Notes: generated by a model not told the origin, from the sequence alone. 64,000 bases of DNA from Leeuwenhoekiella sp044542075 (GCF_044542075.1 NZ_JBITTU010000003.1:186001-250000); one strand, 5' to 3'. Positions 26,801 to 34,575 are shown, counted from the stretch's first letter. Made by a program: numbers and translations.

Positions 26801-27106
26801 CTCATCAAGATCTGTAGTAGACTCCTGCAAATTAACTCTTAAGTTATTTTGAGTAGAATTTATAGTAACTGTTTCAGTGGTAAAACCTATTGATATAAAG
26901 CGTAATTGACTGCTTCCCTCTGGTAGTGTAATAGTGAAATTTCCGTTCTCATCTGAGGTTGTTCCTACAGATGTGTTTACAACAACAATATTGACAAATG
27001 GTATTGTTGAGGTGTTTGAAGCATTATAAATGGTACCACTCACATTTGTTTGTGCATTGACAGCAACACAAAAAAAGAGTAATAACCCTAAGTAAAGGTT
27101 TTTCAT
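23855..27106 (-). CDS. SusC/RagA-like TonB-dependent outer-membrane transporter
   Basis: A 1083-residue receptor. After the signal peptide (hydrophobic to about VNAQ, residue 19) comes a carboxypeptidase-regulatory-like domain (about 20-105). Next is a TonB box region and plug (about 105-240, with GLTAVS-like LVNSLAGQVAGVQI and GAGSAALYGARAANGVVLITTK), and the rest is a 22-strand barrel ending in aromatic Phe. The full length is normal for the family. It imports a ligand across the outer membrane, powered by ExbB-ExbD-TonB such as the set at 47.7-49.8 kb. It is the first gene of a continuous 13-gene minus-strand operon that ends with arsM. Confidence 0.96.
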   Translation of the reverse strand: MKNLYLGLLLFFCVAVNAQTNVSGTIYNASNTSTIPFVNIVVVNTSVGTTSDENGNFTITLPEGSSQLRFISIGFTTETVTINSTQNNLRVNLQESTTDLDEIVITALGIEKERQALVSAVSTVSADQLTTVSQTNLVNSLAGQVAGVQITNGSSGVGSSSRIIIRGENSLSGSNQPLFVVDGVPISNEQITSDLVNNGALQEVDFGNGSSELSSDDIASISILKGAGSAALYGARAANGVVLITTKRGDRAKGFGVSINSNFTIETLLTLPDYQNQYGVGSNGQYAFVNGVGAGISDGGISSYGPRLDAGLLIPQFDSPSVDINGNPVRGGDVLARTFADGSFTDITPTPWVSRPDNVRDFFRTGMTYQNNIAISNTGDSGSARLSYSNLRNEGILPNTDLKRDGLAVSLDQKLTDKLTVNTFVNYINTRSGNRPNLGYGYENVLYGFNWTGRQTDIGALKNYWQAGQVGRQHFDINYLWLTNPYLTLNENTNSFIKNRLLGNVSATYAFSDKLNLKVRTGIDNYNENREFRRAVSTNANPFGSYREDNIRFTEINTDFLLSYKDQITDSWNYNVSAGANRFDQKIHYAYAEASQLALPSIYTLANSRAPLKGNSENFNKRINSIYGFANVSYENQLYIDLTYRNDWSSTLPEENNSFGYYSAGFSYVASNSFELPEAISFLKFRFSAASVGNDTDPFQNAQTFQFNGNYGSNFKVTNENVLKNTNLKPERLDAYEAGMEAWFLKGRIQFDASVYQNISKDQIISRPVSNSSGFASFNENGGKIRTRGLEMMLSASPIKTTDFQWNTSVNFSTFRSVVTELPQGVDQFVTATASVFNGGGGSNTVFYIAKENGRVGDMYGTGFVQVDGKNLYGANGLPIQDGNLRLLGNYNPDFTLGFSNNFKYKNFDFTVLFDWRQGGTIVSRTKALGSTSGVLKETLLGREGGSATTQFVDGNGVIGDGVVNVGTTENPQYVPNTTAVAASTFNNAFYDRGNEASALYDASYLKLRQVSIYYTFSKTTAESIGVENLKIGVVGSNLLLFTENPHFDPELNAFQERNIVYGVDDFSYPSTRSFGVSLKTNF

Positions 27107-27135
27107 TTTTCGTTTTTAATGACTAAATAAATTGG

Positions 27136-27193
27136 GAGCCAAGCATATATTGGCCTTTAAAATAAAATACATCTTCTGTTTGAGCATTGGCTC
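27136..27193 (-). promoter_or_regulatory. SusC leader with mutually exclusive hairpins (candidate)
   Basis: In the 174 bases upstream of susC, read on the minus strand, GAGCCAA (27193-27187) can pair with TTGGCTC (27142-27136), while GCCAA (27154-27150) can pair with TTGGC inside the latter. The two pairings exclude each other, as in attenuators. No TAnnTTTG box was found here, so the promoter may lie further upstream. Support is weak. Confidence 0.25.
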
Positions 27194-27280
27194 TAAAACA
27201 GAATTAGCCTATAAATTCCATAACTTAAACCGTGACCTACATAAGTGCAGTTAAAGATTTAGCTAGGGAATGTAGACATG

Positions 27281-27877
27281 TTAGTGTACTAAATATGCTT
27301 TATTGAAGTATGTTCTATAGCGGAACGGATCTAAAAAAAGCGGTTGCTTTATTTGGATATTTTTTGAAGTAACTAGTGCAGATCTAAGTACTAATAAAAG
27401 CTCTTTTGAAAGGTATTTTGAGTCATCAAGTAATACCTTAATATCTTTCTCTGAGTCAAGATCATTTAGAGATTCAAGAAGAGCAACTTCTATTTTTTTA
27501 GTAGTTAGAAGTCTGATTATGCTTGCAGATAATGAAGCTGTCTGCCACGGAAGACGTAAAAAAGAATCTACATTAAAATGTGATTTTCTAAGTCCCATCA
27601 AGTAAAAACCACCATCTGTTGAAGGTCCTAAAACGAGTGGGGTTTGCTTTAATTTCTGATGTGCTTCTTTAATATGTGTCGCATTTAAATGCGGACTATC
27701 ATTACCTATAGTAATGATATTATCATACCCCCTGGCAAAAATTTTACTTATTTCATTAATAAATTTGTAGCCAAAAGAATCACCTATTTGATTTTCTTCT
27801 GTAGATACGAAGTAGGGTATTGCAGATTGTTTAGCAACTTGAATCGTATGTTTATTAAGCGCATTAAATACAGCCAA
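27281..27877 (-). CDS. DUF2064 transferase-like paralog, probable damaged or unusual start
   Basis: From a TTG at 27877 the frame gives 198 residues similar to the DUF2064/TIGR04282 transferase at 28927-29607: GNDSPHL, GPSTDGGFYLMGL, LPWQT and LNDLDSEKDI are recognisable. The frame stays open upstream to a stop at 27970-27968 and encodes AILIFARSAK, the expected first beta-strand of the family, yet it contains no ATG, GTG or TTG there. An ATG at 27963 lies in another frame and would be restored by one inserted base. The PGxxKTRL motif of active members is lost (AKNKS instead). It is probably a divergent paralog with a non-canonical start, or a decaying copy. Confidence 0.6.
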   Translation of the reverse strand: MAVFNALNKHTIQVAKQSAIPYFVSTEENQIGDSFGYKFINEISKIFARGYDNIITIGNDSPHLNATHIKEAHQKLKQTPLVLGPSTDGGFYLMGLRKSHFNVDSFLRLPWQTASLSASIIRLLTTKKIEVALLESLNDLDSEKDIKVLLDDSKYLSKELLLVLRSALVTSKNIQIKQPLFLDPFRYRTYFNKAYLVH

Positions 27878-28033
27878 ACCATTATTAATAGATTTGTTTT
27901 TAGCATCTGTTTTTGCAGAGCGGGCAAAAATTAATATGGCTGTATTTGATTTTATGGCCTCATAGGATTAATAATTATTAAACTAAAGTAGGTCTTTATT
28001 TTATACTAATAGAATTTAAGTAAATTATGAACT

Positions 28034-28093
28034 ACCAGATGGCTTGCTAATCTTGCGCTAAATTTACGAGATTATAAACCATCTGGTTTTTTT
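28034..28093 (+). other. Extended nested hairpin with T-run, plus-strand polarity
   Basis: Outer arms ACCAGATGG (28034-28042) and CCATCTGGT (28079-28087) enclose an inner stem TAATCTTG/CGAGATTA (28048-28055 and 28067-28074, one G-U), followed by seven T. The genes on both sides are on the minus strand, but the T-run points to plus-strand termination. It may be an antisense or small RNA terminator. Confidence 0.5.
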
Positions 28094-28105
28094 AAAATTC
28101 ATCTT

Positions 28106-28918
28106 TTATAATCTTTCTATAAGTTCTTTAAAAAGAACAACCATATCTGGTTCTGCTTTTCCTGCTGCAGCCATAATATCTGCGATAGCTACAGGTTGTA
28201 AATTTTCAGGGTCACACTCGTCTGTGACAACACTAAGAGCTGCGACCGGTAAATCTAAATGGTTTGCGACAATTACTTCAGGAACAGTACTCATACCTAC
28301 TGTATCTGCCCCAATAATTTTTAAGTATCTATATTCTGCGCGTGTTTCTAATTGTGGACCAACGACTGCAACATAAACTCCTTCGTGTAAAGTAATGTCT
28401 TTTTCTGATGCAATTTCTTTTAAAATATTACGCATTGAGGTGTCATAAGGAGCGCTCATATCGGTAAAGCGAGATCCTAATTGTTCTACACCTTTAAAAG
28501 CTAGAGGAGATCCTCCTTGCAGATTAATGTGGTCTTCAATTAGCATGATCTCTCCTTTTTTATAGTTGAGGTTTATGGCTCCTGCCGCATTGCTAATTAA
28601 TAATTTTTGAATACCCAGTTCTTTCATCACGCGTACAGGATAACTCACATCTCTTAGTGTATAACCCTCGTAGATATGAAAACGGCCTTGCATAACAATA
28701 ACTTTTTTACCGCCTAGTGTACCGTAAATGAGTTTGCCTGTATGAAATTCTACAGTAGCTGTAGGGAAATTAGGTATGTGATTATAACTTACTGAGCTAA
28801 TTATTTCTACTTTGTCTACAAATTGCCCTAAACCTGTACCTAAAATTATACCGATTTCTGGAGCTTCAAATCCGCGACTTTTTAAAAATTGCGCAGACTC
28901 TTCTATAAATTTTTTCAT
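28106..28918 (-). CDS. Purine-nucleoside phosphorylase
   Basis: A 270-residue trimeric-type purine nucleoside phosphorylase, which splits purine nucleosides with phosphate into base and ribose-1-phosphate. Recognised by IGIILGTGLGQF (23-34), the LGTGLG phosphate loop, FHIYEGY, ISNAAGAIN, and VGPQLETRAEYRYLKIIGADTVGMST, with the purine-binding Glu and Asn. The length is normal. It sits eight bases after the transferase gene in an operon next to the arsenosugar block, so besides ordinary purine salvage it could convert the arsenical adenosine product of ArsS. That role is inference from location. Confidence 0.93.
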   Translation of the reverse strand: MKKFIEESAQFLKSRGFEAPEIGIILGTGLGQFVDKVEIISSVSYNHIPNFPTATVEFHTGKLIYGTLGGKKVIVMQGRFHIYEGYTLRDVSYPVRVMKELGIQKLLISNAAGAINLNYKKGEIMLIEDHINLQGGSPLAFKGVEQLGSRFTDMSAPYDTSMRNILKEIASEKDITLHEGVYVAVVGPQLETRAEYRYLKIIGADTVGMSTVPEVIVANHLDLPVAALSVVTDECDPENLQPVAIADIMAAAGKAEPDMVVLFKELIERL

Positions 28919-28926
28919 TTTAAATA

Positions 28927-29607
28927 TTATTTCAAGTGTCGTGGTAAAAATGGGAAAAATGCTTCAATACCTTCAATATCTTCGTAATAATCTACATCAT
29001 TACGAGTAGGCAGCAATTTAAAAGATTCTCCTTTTAAATCTGCAAGCGTGTTTTGAAGAACAGTTTCGGTACCCCAAACTTTATTGTGAAAAAGTTCAGG
29101 TTTTAAGAAGGTCATCCCTAGTAAATAGTAGCCGCCGTCTTCTGCAGGGCCTACTACAAAGTCGTGATCATCAAGCACAGTAAATGCTTCTTCTAGATCT
29201 TGTTGAGAAAGATCATGCATGTCGCTGCCTATAATAATCGCTTTTTTATACCCTGCTCTAAAAGCTTCGTCGAAAGCCTTATTCATTCGCTCGCCTAAGT
29301 CTTCACCATGTTGCAGTTTTTTAGTGAATTTATCATCATCCCAAAAATCGCCAGAACGTATTTTTTCAGAATAAAAAACATGTTTATCTGCGGTTAAATT
29401 TTGAGTTATAGTAACGGTATGTTTTAATAAAAACGTATAAATTTCTAGAGCAGCTTCATCACCTACACCGGCAGCCAGGCGAGTTTTTACCTTGCCAAGT
29501 TCTGGATTGCGGGTAAAGATTAATAAGGCGCAGTCTGAGGTGGGAAAATGAAATTCTGCGTCGAGTTGTTTATTTTCGTCAGTATCTTTTTTGCTAAGTA
29601 GTCCCAT
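28927..29607 (-). CDS. TIGR04282-family arsenosugar biosynthesis glycosyltransferase (DUF2064)
   Basis: A 226-residue transferase with a GT-A-like fold. The motif LLIFTRNPELGKVKTRLAAG holds the PxxGxVKTRL nucleotide-binding signature, GEDLGERMNKAF and IIGSDMHDL are present, and GPAEDGGYYLLGM is the family core. The KTRL that its paralog at 27281 has lost is intact. The family was first noted beside selenodomain radical SAM proteins and is now named for arsenosugar synthesis. It is expected to transfer a sugar or aglycone to the arsenoribose unit. It is followed by the purine nucleoside phosphorylase after eight bases. Confidence 0.9.
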   Translation of the reverse strand: MGLLSKKDTDENKQLDAEFHFPTSDCALLIFTRNPELGKVKTRLAAGVGDEAALEIYTFLLKHTVTITQNLTADKHVFYSEKIRSGDFWDDDKFTKKLQHGEDLGERMNKAFDEAFRAGYKKAIIIGSDMHDLSQQDLEEAFTVLDDHDFVVGPAEDGGYYLLGMTFLKPELFHNKVWGTETVLQNTLADLKGESFKLLPTRNDVDYYEDIEGIEAFFPFLPRHLK

Positions 29608-29636
29608 TCATATATGTTAGTTGATTGTCTTCAAAA

Positions 29637-30128
29637 TTAATGAACAGCAATGCCTGTTTTCAAATAATCTTCCCAATTTTTTGAAAAAGTATGAACCCTT
29701 ATAGTCGATTTGTTTTTTGAATCTCTTAACGCGTAGCCAGCATCTTTCCAGGCAAAAATACCACCGTAAAGATTGTAGATTTGACCTTGAAACTCTTTAT
29801 TTAATTTCTCACCATAATCTTCACTGCGTATGCCTACTGTACAATAAACAACTATTGTCTTTTTTAAATTGAGATAGGACTTAAGCAGATTTCTTTCAGG
29901 CTTTTCACCCACCCAGATTGAGTTGGGTATGTGACTTACCTCAAATTCTTCCTTTTTACGAGTATCTATGATTATATAAGTATCTGATTTCATTTTTAAT
30001 TCTTGCACTGAAATATAAGGCACACTGCGTGAATTGTAGGTTTGCAACAACTTATCTATAGATTTATTTTGGCCGAAAGACAAAATAGGAAATAAGAGCA
30101 GAAATAGGCTGATTTTCAACTGTGGCAT
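29637..30128 (-). CDS. Exported rhodanese with VHTFSK C-terminal tail
   Basis: A 163-residue rhodanese. I start it at ATG 30128 because MPQLKISLFLLLFPILSFGQ then forms a standard signal peptide; a frame to 30185 adds 19 residues that spoil it. The catalytic Cys96 lies in YCTVGIRS, and IIIDTRKKEEFEVSHIP is the conserved region. The tail RVHTFSKNWEDYLKTGI matches that of the cytoplasmic rhodanese at 15368, so these are paralogs with one copy exported. It is the first gene of rhodanese-transferase-PNP. Periplasmic sulfurtransferase activity is likely; the acceptor is unknown. Confidence 0.85.
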   Translation of the reverse strand: MPQLKISLFLLLFPILSFGQNKSIDKLLQTYNSRSVPYISVQELKMKSDTYIIIDTRKKEEFEVSHIPNSIWVGEKPERNLLKSYLNLKKTIVVYCTVGIRSEDYGEKLNKEFQGQIYNLYGGIFAWKDAGYALRDSKNKSTIRVHTFSKNWEDYLKTGIAVH

Positions 30129-30321
30129 TCTCAATTTAGGTAATGTGTAAGACACTATTTTTTTAAAACTTACGTAGAAAAACATGGAATGGTTTGAAGG
30201 TGGTGCAAGTATACTACAAAAGCTTATTTATAAGTGAGTGAAGAACCAATTTAAACTTTTGCGTAAGACATATTGTGGCAATTCATTTTTATATATTTAT
30301 CCTTATAAAAAATTTTCTCCA

Positions 30322-31341
30322 TTGATTACAATAAAACCTTTTGATAAAACACAAAATGGCCATACGGTCTTAAGTATACAGTTAAAAAATACAGCTGGTA
30401 TGGAAGCGCACTTTCTCTCGTATGGGGCTATACTTCAAAAACTAATTGTTCCCACAAATAATGGCTCTTTGAAAGATGTTGTTTTGGGTTTTGAAGACTT
30501 AAAGTCATATGAGGAAGACACTGCATTTATAGGGCAACTTGTGGGTCGTAATGCAAATCGTATAGCGCAGGCAACGGTTACTTTAGATAGTAAAAAAGTA
30601 CAGCTTTCAGCTAATGAAGGCACAAACCAATTACATGGTGGTTATGAATCTTTTGGAAAAAAGCTTTGGGAGGTTGAGAATTTAGGCGATGAGGTGGTTT
30701 TTAGTTATACGAGTATTGATGGTGAGGAGGGGTTTCCCGGAAATCTAAAAACAGAGTTTTTTGTTAAGCTTCAGGAAGATAATGAACTGGTAATGCGTTT
30801 TGAAGCAAAAACGGATAAAGAGACTGTCGTAAATTTAACACGGCACGAGTATTTTAATCTTGAAGCAGAAAATACAGATTCGATAGAAAACCACCATCTA
30901 AAAATCAATGCGTCACAGTATTTGCCAAAAACAGAAGTTAATGTTCCATCAGGAGAATTAAGATCTGTTGTAAACACGGCATTTGATTTGCAAAAGGAGA
31001 CTTATTTAAAAGATGCGATTGCCGCGATTGAAGGGGGGTATGATCACAATTATATTTTAAATCAAAATCGAGGTAAGCAACCCGCAGCGATCTTAATGAG
31101 TTCAGACAAAAAGCTACAATTGCATTTAGATTGTACTCAACCCGGCTTGCAATTTTACAGCGCAAACGGTATGGCAAATTTTACAGGCAAGGGGGTTTCT
31201 CTTAAAGGACCTTCGGTGGCGTTGTGTTTAGAACCTCAGCATTTTCCAGATACGCCTAACCACGATAATTTTCCTACTACAGTATTAAAACCTAATGACG
31301 TTTACGAGCATCAAATAACTTATAAATTTTACTATGAGTGA
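30322..31341 (+). CDS. galM: Aldose 1-epimerase
   Basis: A 339-residue epimerase that interconverts alpha and beta anomers of galactose and glucose, feeding galactokinase. I prefer the TTG at 30322 (ITIKPFDKTQNG) because homologs begin there; a GTG at 30238 would add 28 residues without family similarity. The core shows SYGAILQKLIVP, the FIGQLVGRNANRIA block, LHGGYESFGKKLWEV with the catalytic His, LTRHEYFNL and GGYDHNYIL. It overlaps the glycerol kinase fusion by eight bases (ATGAGTGA), so the two are cotranslated. It is in the gal/glycerol region with galE, galT and galK. Confidence 0.93.
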   Translation: MITIKPFDKTQNGHTVLSIQLKNTAGMEAHFLSYGAILQKLIVPTNNGSLKDVVLGFEDLKSYEEDTAFIGQLVGRNANRIAQATVTLDSKKVQLSANEGTNQLHGGYESFGKKLWEVENLGDEVVFSYTSIDGEEGFPGNLKTEFFVKLQEDNELVMRFEAKTDKETVVNLTRHEYFNLEAENTDSIENHHLKINASQYLPKTEVNVPSGELRSVVNTAFDLQKETYLKDAIAAIEGGYDHNYILNQNRGKQPAAILMSSDKKLQLHLDCTQPGLQFYSANGMANFTGKGVSLKGPSVALCLEPQHFPDTPNHDNFPTTVLKPNDVYEHQITYKFYYE

Positions 31342-34300
31342 TTCTTATATAATAGCATTTGACCAGGGTACTACAAGCACACGGGTAATTTTATTTGATC
31401 GTGAGGGTGGTGTAGTTGCAATTTCTCAAAAGGAACTTAAACAGCATTATCCGCAATCGGGCTGGGTGGAACATGATCCTTTTGATCTATATAATGATCA
31501 GAAAGCTGCTTTTGAAGAGGTTCTTTCTAAAGCAAATGTACCATTAGATGCAATAAAAGCAATAGGAATAACTAATCAAAGAGAGACAACGGTTGTCTGG
31601 GACAAACATACGGGAGAACCCGTATATAATGCCATCGTCTGGCTCGATAAGCGTACCGAATCTATTTGCGAAATGCTGCGCGAGCAAGATCTTGCACGAT
31701 ATATATTAAAAAATACAGGTCTGGTTATAGATAGTTATTTTTCAGCAACCAAGATAAAATGGATTTTAGATAATGTCGAAGGCGCGCGGGCACGAGCCGA
31801 GGCTGGTGATTTACTTTTTGGTACTGTTGATAGTTGGTTGATTTATAAATTTACGGGAAAACATCTTACAGATCATACTAATGCTAGTCGAACAATGCTT
31901 TTCAATATTAAAAACCTCGACTGGGATGAAGAGCTGTTAGAGGCCTTAGATATACCGCGCAGTATGCTTCCACAGGTTCAGGCTTCCTCTTCAGACTTTG
32001 GCACGTTAAAATTTAAGGAACATTCTTTTCCTATTTACGGAGTAGCAGGTGATCAACAGGCAGCACTTTTTGGGCAAGGTGGGTATAAGTCTGGTATGGC
32101 AAAAAGCACCTATGGTACCGGTTGTTTTATGTTACTTAATACCGGTAAAAAACCTTCTTTTTCAAAAAATGGCTTAATAACAACATTGTGTTGTACACTA
32201 GAAAACGAGCCGCACAAATATGCTTTTGAAGGAAGTGTTTTCGTAGGCGGAGCATCAGTACAATGGTTGCGTGATGGTGTTGGGTTAATAGATAATGCCT
32301 TAGAAACTGAAGCGATCTGTGAAAGTATCCCGCCACTAAAAGACTTATTTTTTGTACCTGCGTTTAATGGGATGGGAGCGCCTTATTGGGATAGTGATGC
32401 TAAAGGGAGTATACAAGGATTAACATTTAATACCGGTAAGAAGGAGCTTATAAAAGCTACAATTGAGGCGATGGCTTATCAGGTAAGCGATCTTCTAAAT
32501 GCTATGATTGAAGATAGTGGCAAACAGCTTAAAGTATTAAGAGTTGACGGTGGTGCCTGTGTAAATAATTATTTGATGCAGTTTCAGGCAGATATTTTAG
32601 ATACCAGTGTCGATCGGCCGCAAATGTTAGAAGTTACCGCAATGGGAGCTGCTTTTCTGGCGGGAATTAAAGCCGGAATCTGGACTAAAAAAGACATTGC
32701 TTCGGTTCGTAATGTAGATACTATTTTCGAGCCAAATATGGATGTACGTACGCGTAACCATAAAAAAGAAGGATGGGATCTGGCTGTAGCACGCACACGT
32801 TCTGGCTACGCCGAAACTATTGAGAAAGAGAAAGCTCCTTTGCGTTTTAGTATTTTGGACCGTAAGCGCTATATCAAAAAAGCGAAGTCTAAGAAGTTTG
32901 ATGTTGTTATTATAGGTGGCGGTGTTACCGGTGCAGGTATCGCACTAGACGCAGCAACACGAGGAATGAGTGTTTGTCTTATTGAAAAAAATGATTTCGC
33001 TTCAGGAACCAGTAATAAGAGTACTAAGCTGGTGCATGGTGGTTTACGCTACCTGAAACAGATGGAAATAGGTCTCGTAAAAGAATCGGGAACAGAGCGC
33101 GCTATTGTGCATAAACTAGCGCCACATCTTGTAATCCCTGAAAAGATGCTCTTACCACTTATTGAAGGTGGGCAGTATGGTAAGATTTTGACTTCATTGG
33201 GGTTAAAAGTTTATGATTTACTGGCAAATGTAGAAGGAAACGATAAGCGACGTATGCTCACTAAAGAAGAGACAATTTCACGCGAGCCTTTGCTTGACGA
33301 ATCTACGTTGCTAGGAGGTGGTTATTATGCTGAGTATAGAACAGATGATGCCCGTCTAACAATAGAGCTCATTAAAAAAGCAGCAGATTTTGGTGCCATT
33401 TGTCTAAATTATACAGAGATGACAGACTTTGTGTATAATCACAAGGGCAAAATTACCAGCGTAAAATGTAAAGATCACAACACCTCAAATTTGTATGAAA
33501 TTGATGGTAGAACATTCGTTTCTGCCGCAGGACCCTGGGTTGATAAGCTAAGGGTAAAGGATGAGTCAATGAATAATAAGCACCTTCATCTCACTAAAGG
33601 GGTACATCTTGTTTTTGCAAAAGAAAAACTGCCAGTACACCAGTCGCTTTATTTTGATGTGCCAGATGGTAGAATGATATTTGCAATCCCACGAGGCAAA
33701 ACAACTTACGTAGGAACTACAGATACTAATTATTCAGGCAGTCTAGATCGGGTAGTGGCTACAAAAGCAGACATTAGTTATTTGTTAAATGCAGTTAATC
33801 AAACATTTCCTGCAATACATTTAGAAGAATCTGACATAGAATCAAGTTGGGCTGGATTACGACCACTAATTCATGAAGATGAAAAAGATCCTTCAGAACT
33901 ATCAAGAAAAGACGAGACGTTTGTAAGTAAAAGTGGCTTGATTTCTATTGCCGGCGGAAAATTAACCGGATACCGTAAAATGGCAAAACGGGTTAGTGAT
34001 ACCGTTTTAAAACAGCTTAAAGAGAACTACGCAGAAAAGTTTGAAGAATCGAGAACAGAGCATATAGCACTTACATCATATGCGATGCGTAATTCTAAGG
34101 AGGTGGCAAACTACCTGAATAAACTAGCAAATGCACTTGAAATTTTAGGTGTTAATGATGCTGAATATAAAGCCTGGTATTTAACCACTACCTACGGAAA
34201 GCAAGCTGAACTTATTAAAAATAAAATTAATTATTTTAGAAATCAGGATGCTAACGATCGTCTGTTACGTGCAGAATTGTGGTATAGTGTCTATTATGAG

Positions 34301-34510
34301 ATGACTAATAGTCTTGCAGATTTCTTCGTAAGACGTACAGGAAGGCTTTATTTTAATATTGATACAGTTTCTCAATATCGCCAGATTGCAGTAGAAGATT
34401 TTGTGAATTATTTAGATTGGACCGAGTCACGTGTGGTTCTCGAAAACACAAAACTTAATGAGTTAATATATGATGCAACACACTTTTACGACACAGAATT
34501 TAAAGACTAA
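31334..34510 (+). CDS. glpK/glpD: Fused glycerol kinase-glycerol-3-phosphate dehydrogenase
   Basis: A 1058-residue bifunctional protein in one uninterrupted frame. Residues 1 to about 490 are glycerol kinase: DQGTTSTRVILFD, GITNQRETTVVWD, YGTGCFML and FNGMGAPYWDSDAKG. About 30 linker residues follow. Residues 523-1058 are FAD-dependent GlpD: DVVIIGGGVTGAG (523-535), FASGTSNKSTKLVHGGLRYL, and the HExD-type IESSWAGLRPL and SIAGGKLTGYRKMA blocks. Thus glycerol is phosphorylated and then oxidised to dihydroxyacetone phosphate on one chain. The two enzymes are normally separate proteins. A TTG in the linker (ILDRKRY) could also start GlpD alone. No glpF is in the window. Confidence 0.92.
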   Translation: MSDSYIIAFDQGTTSTRVILFDREGGVVAISQKELKQHYPQSGWVEHDPFDLYNDQKAAFEEVLSKANVPLDAIKAIGITNQRETTVVWDKHTGEPVYNAIVWLDKRTESICEMLREQDLARYILKNTGLVIDSYFSATKIKWILDNVEGARARAEAGDLLFGTVDSWLIYKFTGKHLTDHTNASRTMLFNIKNLDWDEELLEALDIPRSMLPQVQASSSDFGTLKFKEHSFPIYGVAGDQQAALFGQGGYKSGMAKSTYGTGCFMLLNTGKKPSFSKNGLITTLCCTLENEPHKYAFEGSVFVGGASVQWLRDGVGLIDNALETEAICESIPPLKDLFFVPAFNGMGAPYWDSDAKGSIQGLTFNTGKKELIKATIEAMAYQVSDLLNAMIEDSGKQLKVLRVDGGACVNNYLMQFQADILDTSVDRPQMLEVTAMGAAFLAGIKAGIWTKKDIASVRNVDTIFEPNMDVRTRNHKKEGWDLAVARTRSGYAETIEKEKAPLRFSILDRKRYIKKAKSKKFDVVIIGGGVTGAGIALDAATRGMSVCLIEKNDFASGTSNKSTKLVHGGLRYLKQMEIGLVKESGTERAIVHKLAPHLVIPEKMLLPLIEGGQYGKILTSLGLKVYDLLANVEGNDKRRMLTKEETISREPLLDESTLLGGGYYAEYRTDDARLTIELIKKAADFGAICLNYTEMTDFVYNHKGKITSVKCKDHNTSNLYEIDGRTFVSAAGPWVDKLRVKDESMNNKHLHLTKGVHLVFAKEKLPVHQSLYFDVPDGRMIFAIPRGKTTYVGTTDTNYSGSLDRVVATKADISYLLNAVNQTFPAIHLEESDIESSWAGLRPLIHEDEKDPSELSRKDETFVSKSGLISIAGGKLTGYRKMAKRVSDTVLKQLKENYAEKFEESRTEHIALTSYAMRNSKEVANYLNKLANALEILGVNDAEYKAWYLTTTYGKQAELIKNKINYFRNQDANDRLLRAELWYSVYYEMTNSLADFFVRRTGRLYFNIDTVSQYRQIAVEDFVNYLDWTESRVVLENTKLNELIYDATHFYDTEFKD

Positions 34511-34530
34511 TTTTTAGCGTATATGACTGT

Positions 34531-34538
34531 TAACTTTG
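34531..34538 (+). promoter_or_regulatory. -7 box of the HAD phosphatase-galE promoter
   Basis: TAACTTTG matches TAnnTTTG and would start transcription near 34545, about 31 bases before the ATG at 34576. The -33 region is a T-run without a clear TTTG. Confidence 0.55.
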
Positions 34539-34575
34539 CAAGTAAAGGTTATTTTTACGTTTAAATCTACAACTA

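Noticed and set aside
27107..27280. Known riboswitch (SAM, thiamine or cobalamin) upstream of susC
   Set aside because: I could not find the conserved cores of these classes; only short competing hairpins are seen, reported separately with low confidence.
31334..34510. GlpK and GlpD as two genes joined by a sequencing error
   Set aside because: The frame is open through a natural-looking charged linker and both domains keep all motifs. A missing stop cannot be excluded without reads, but the fusion is the simplest reading.
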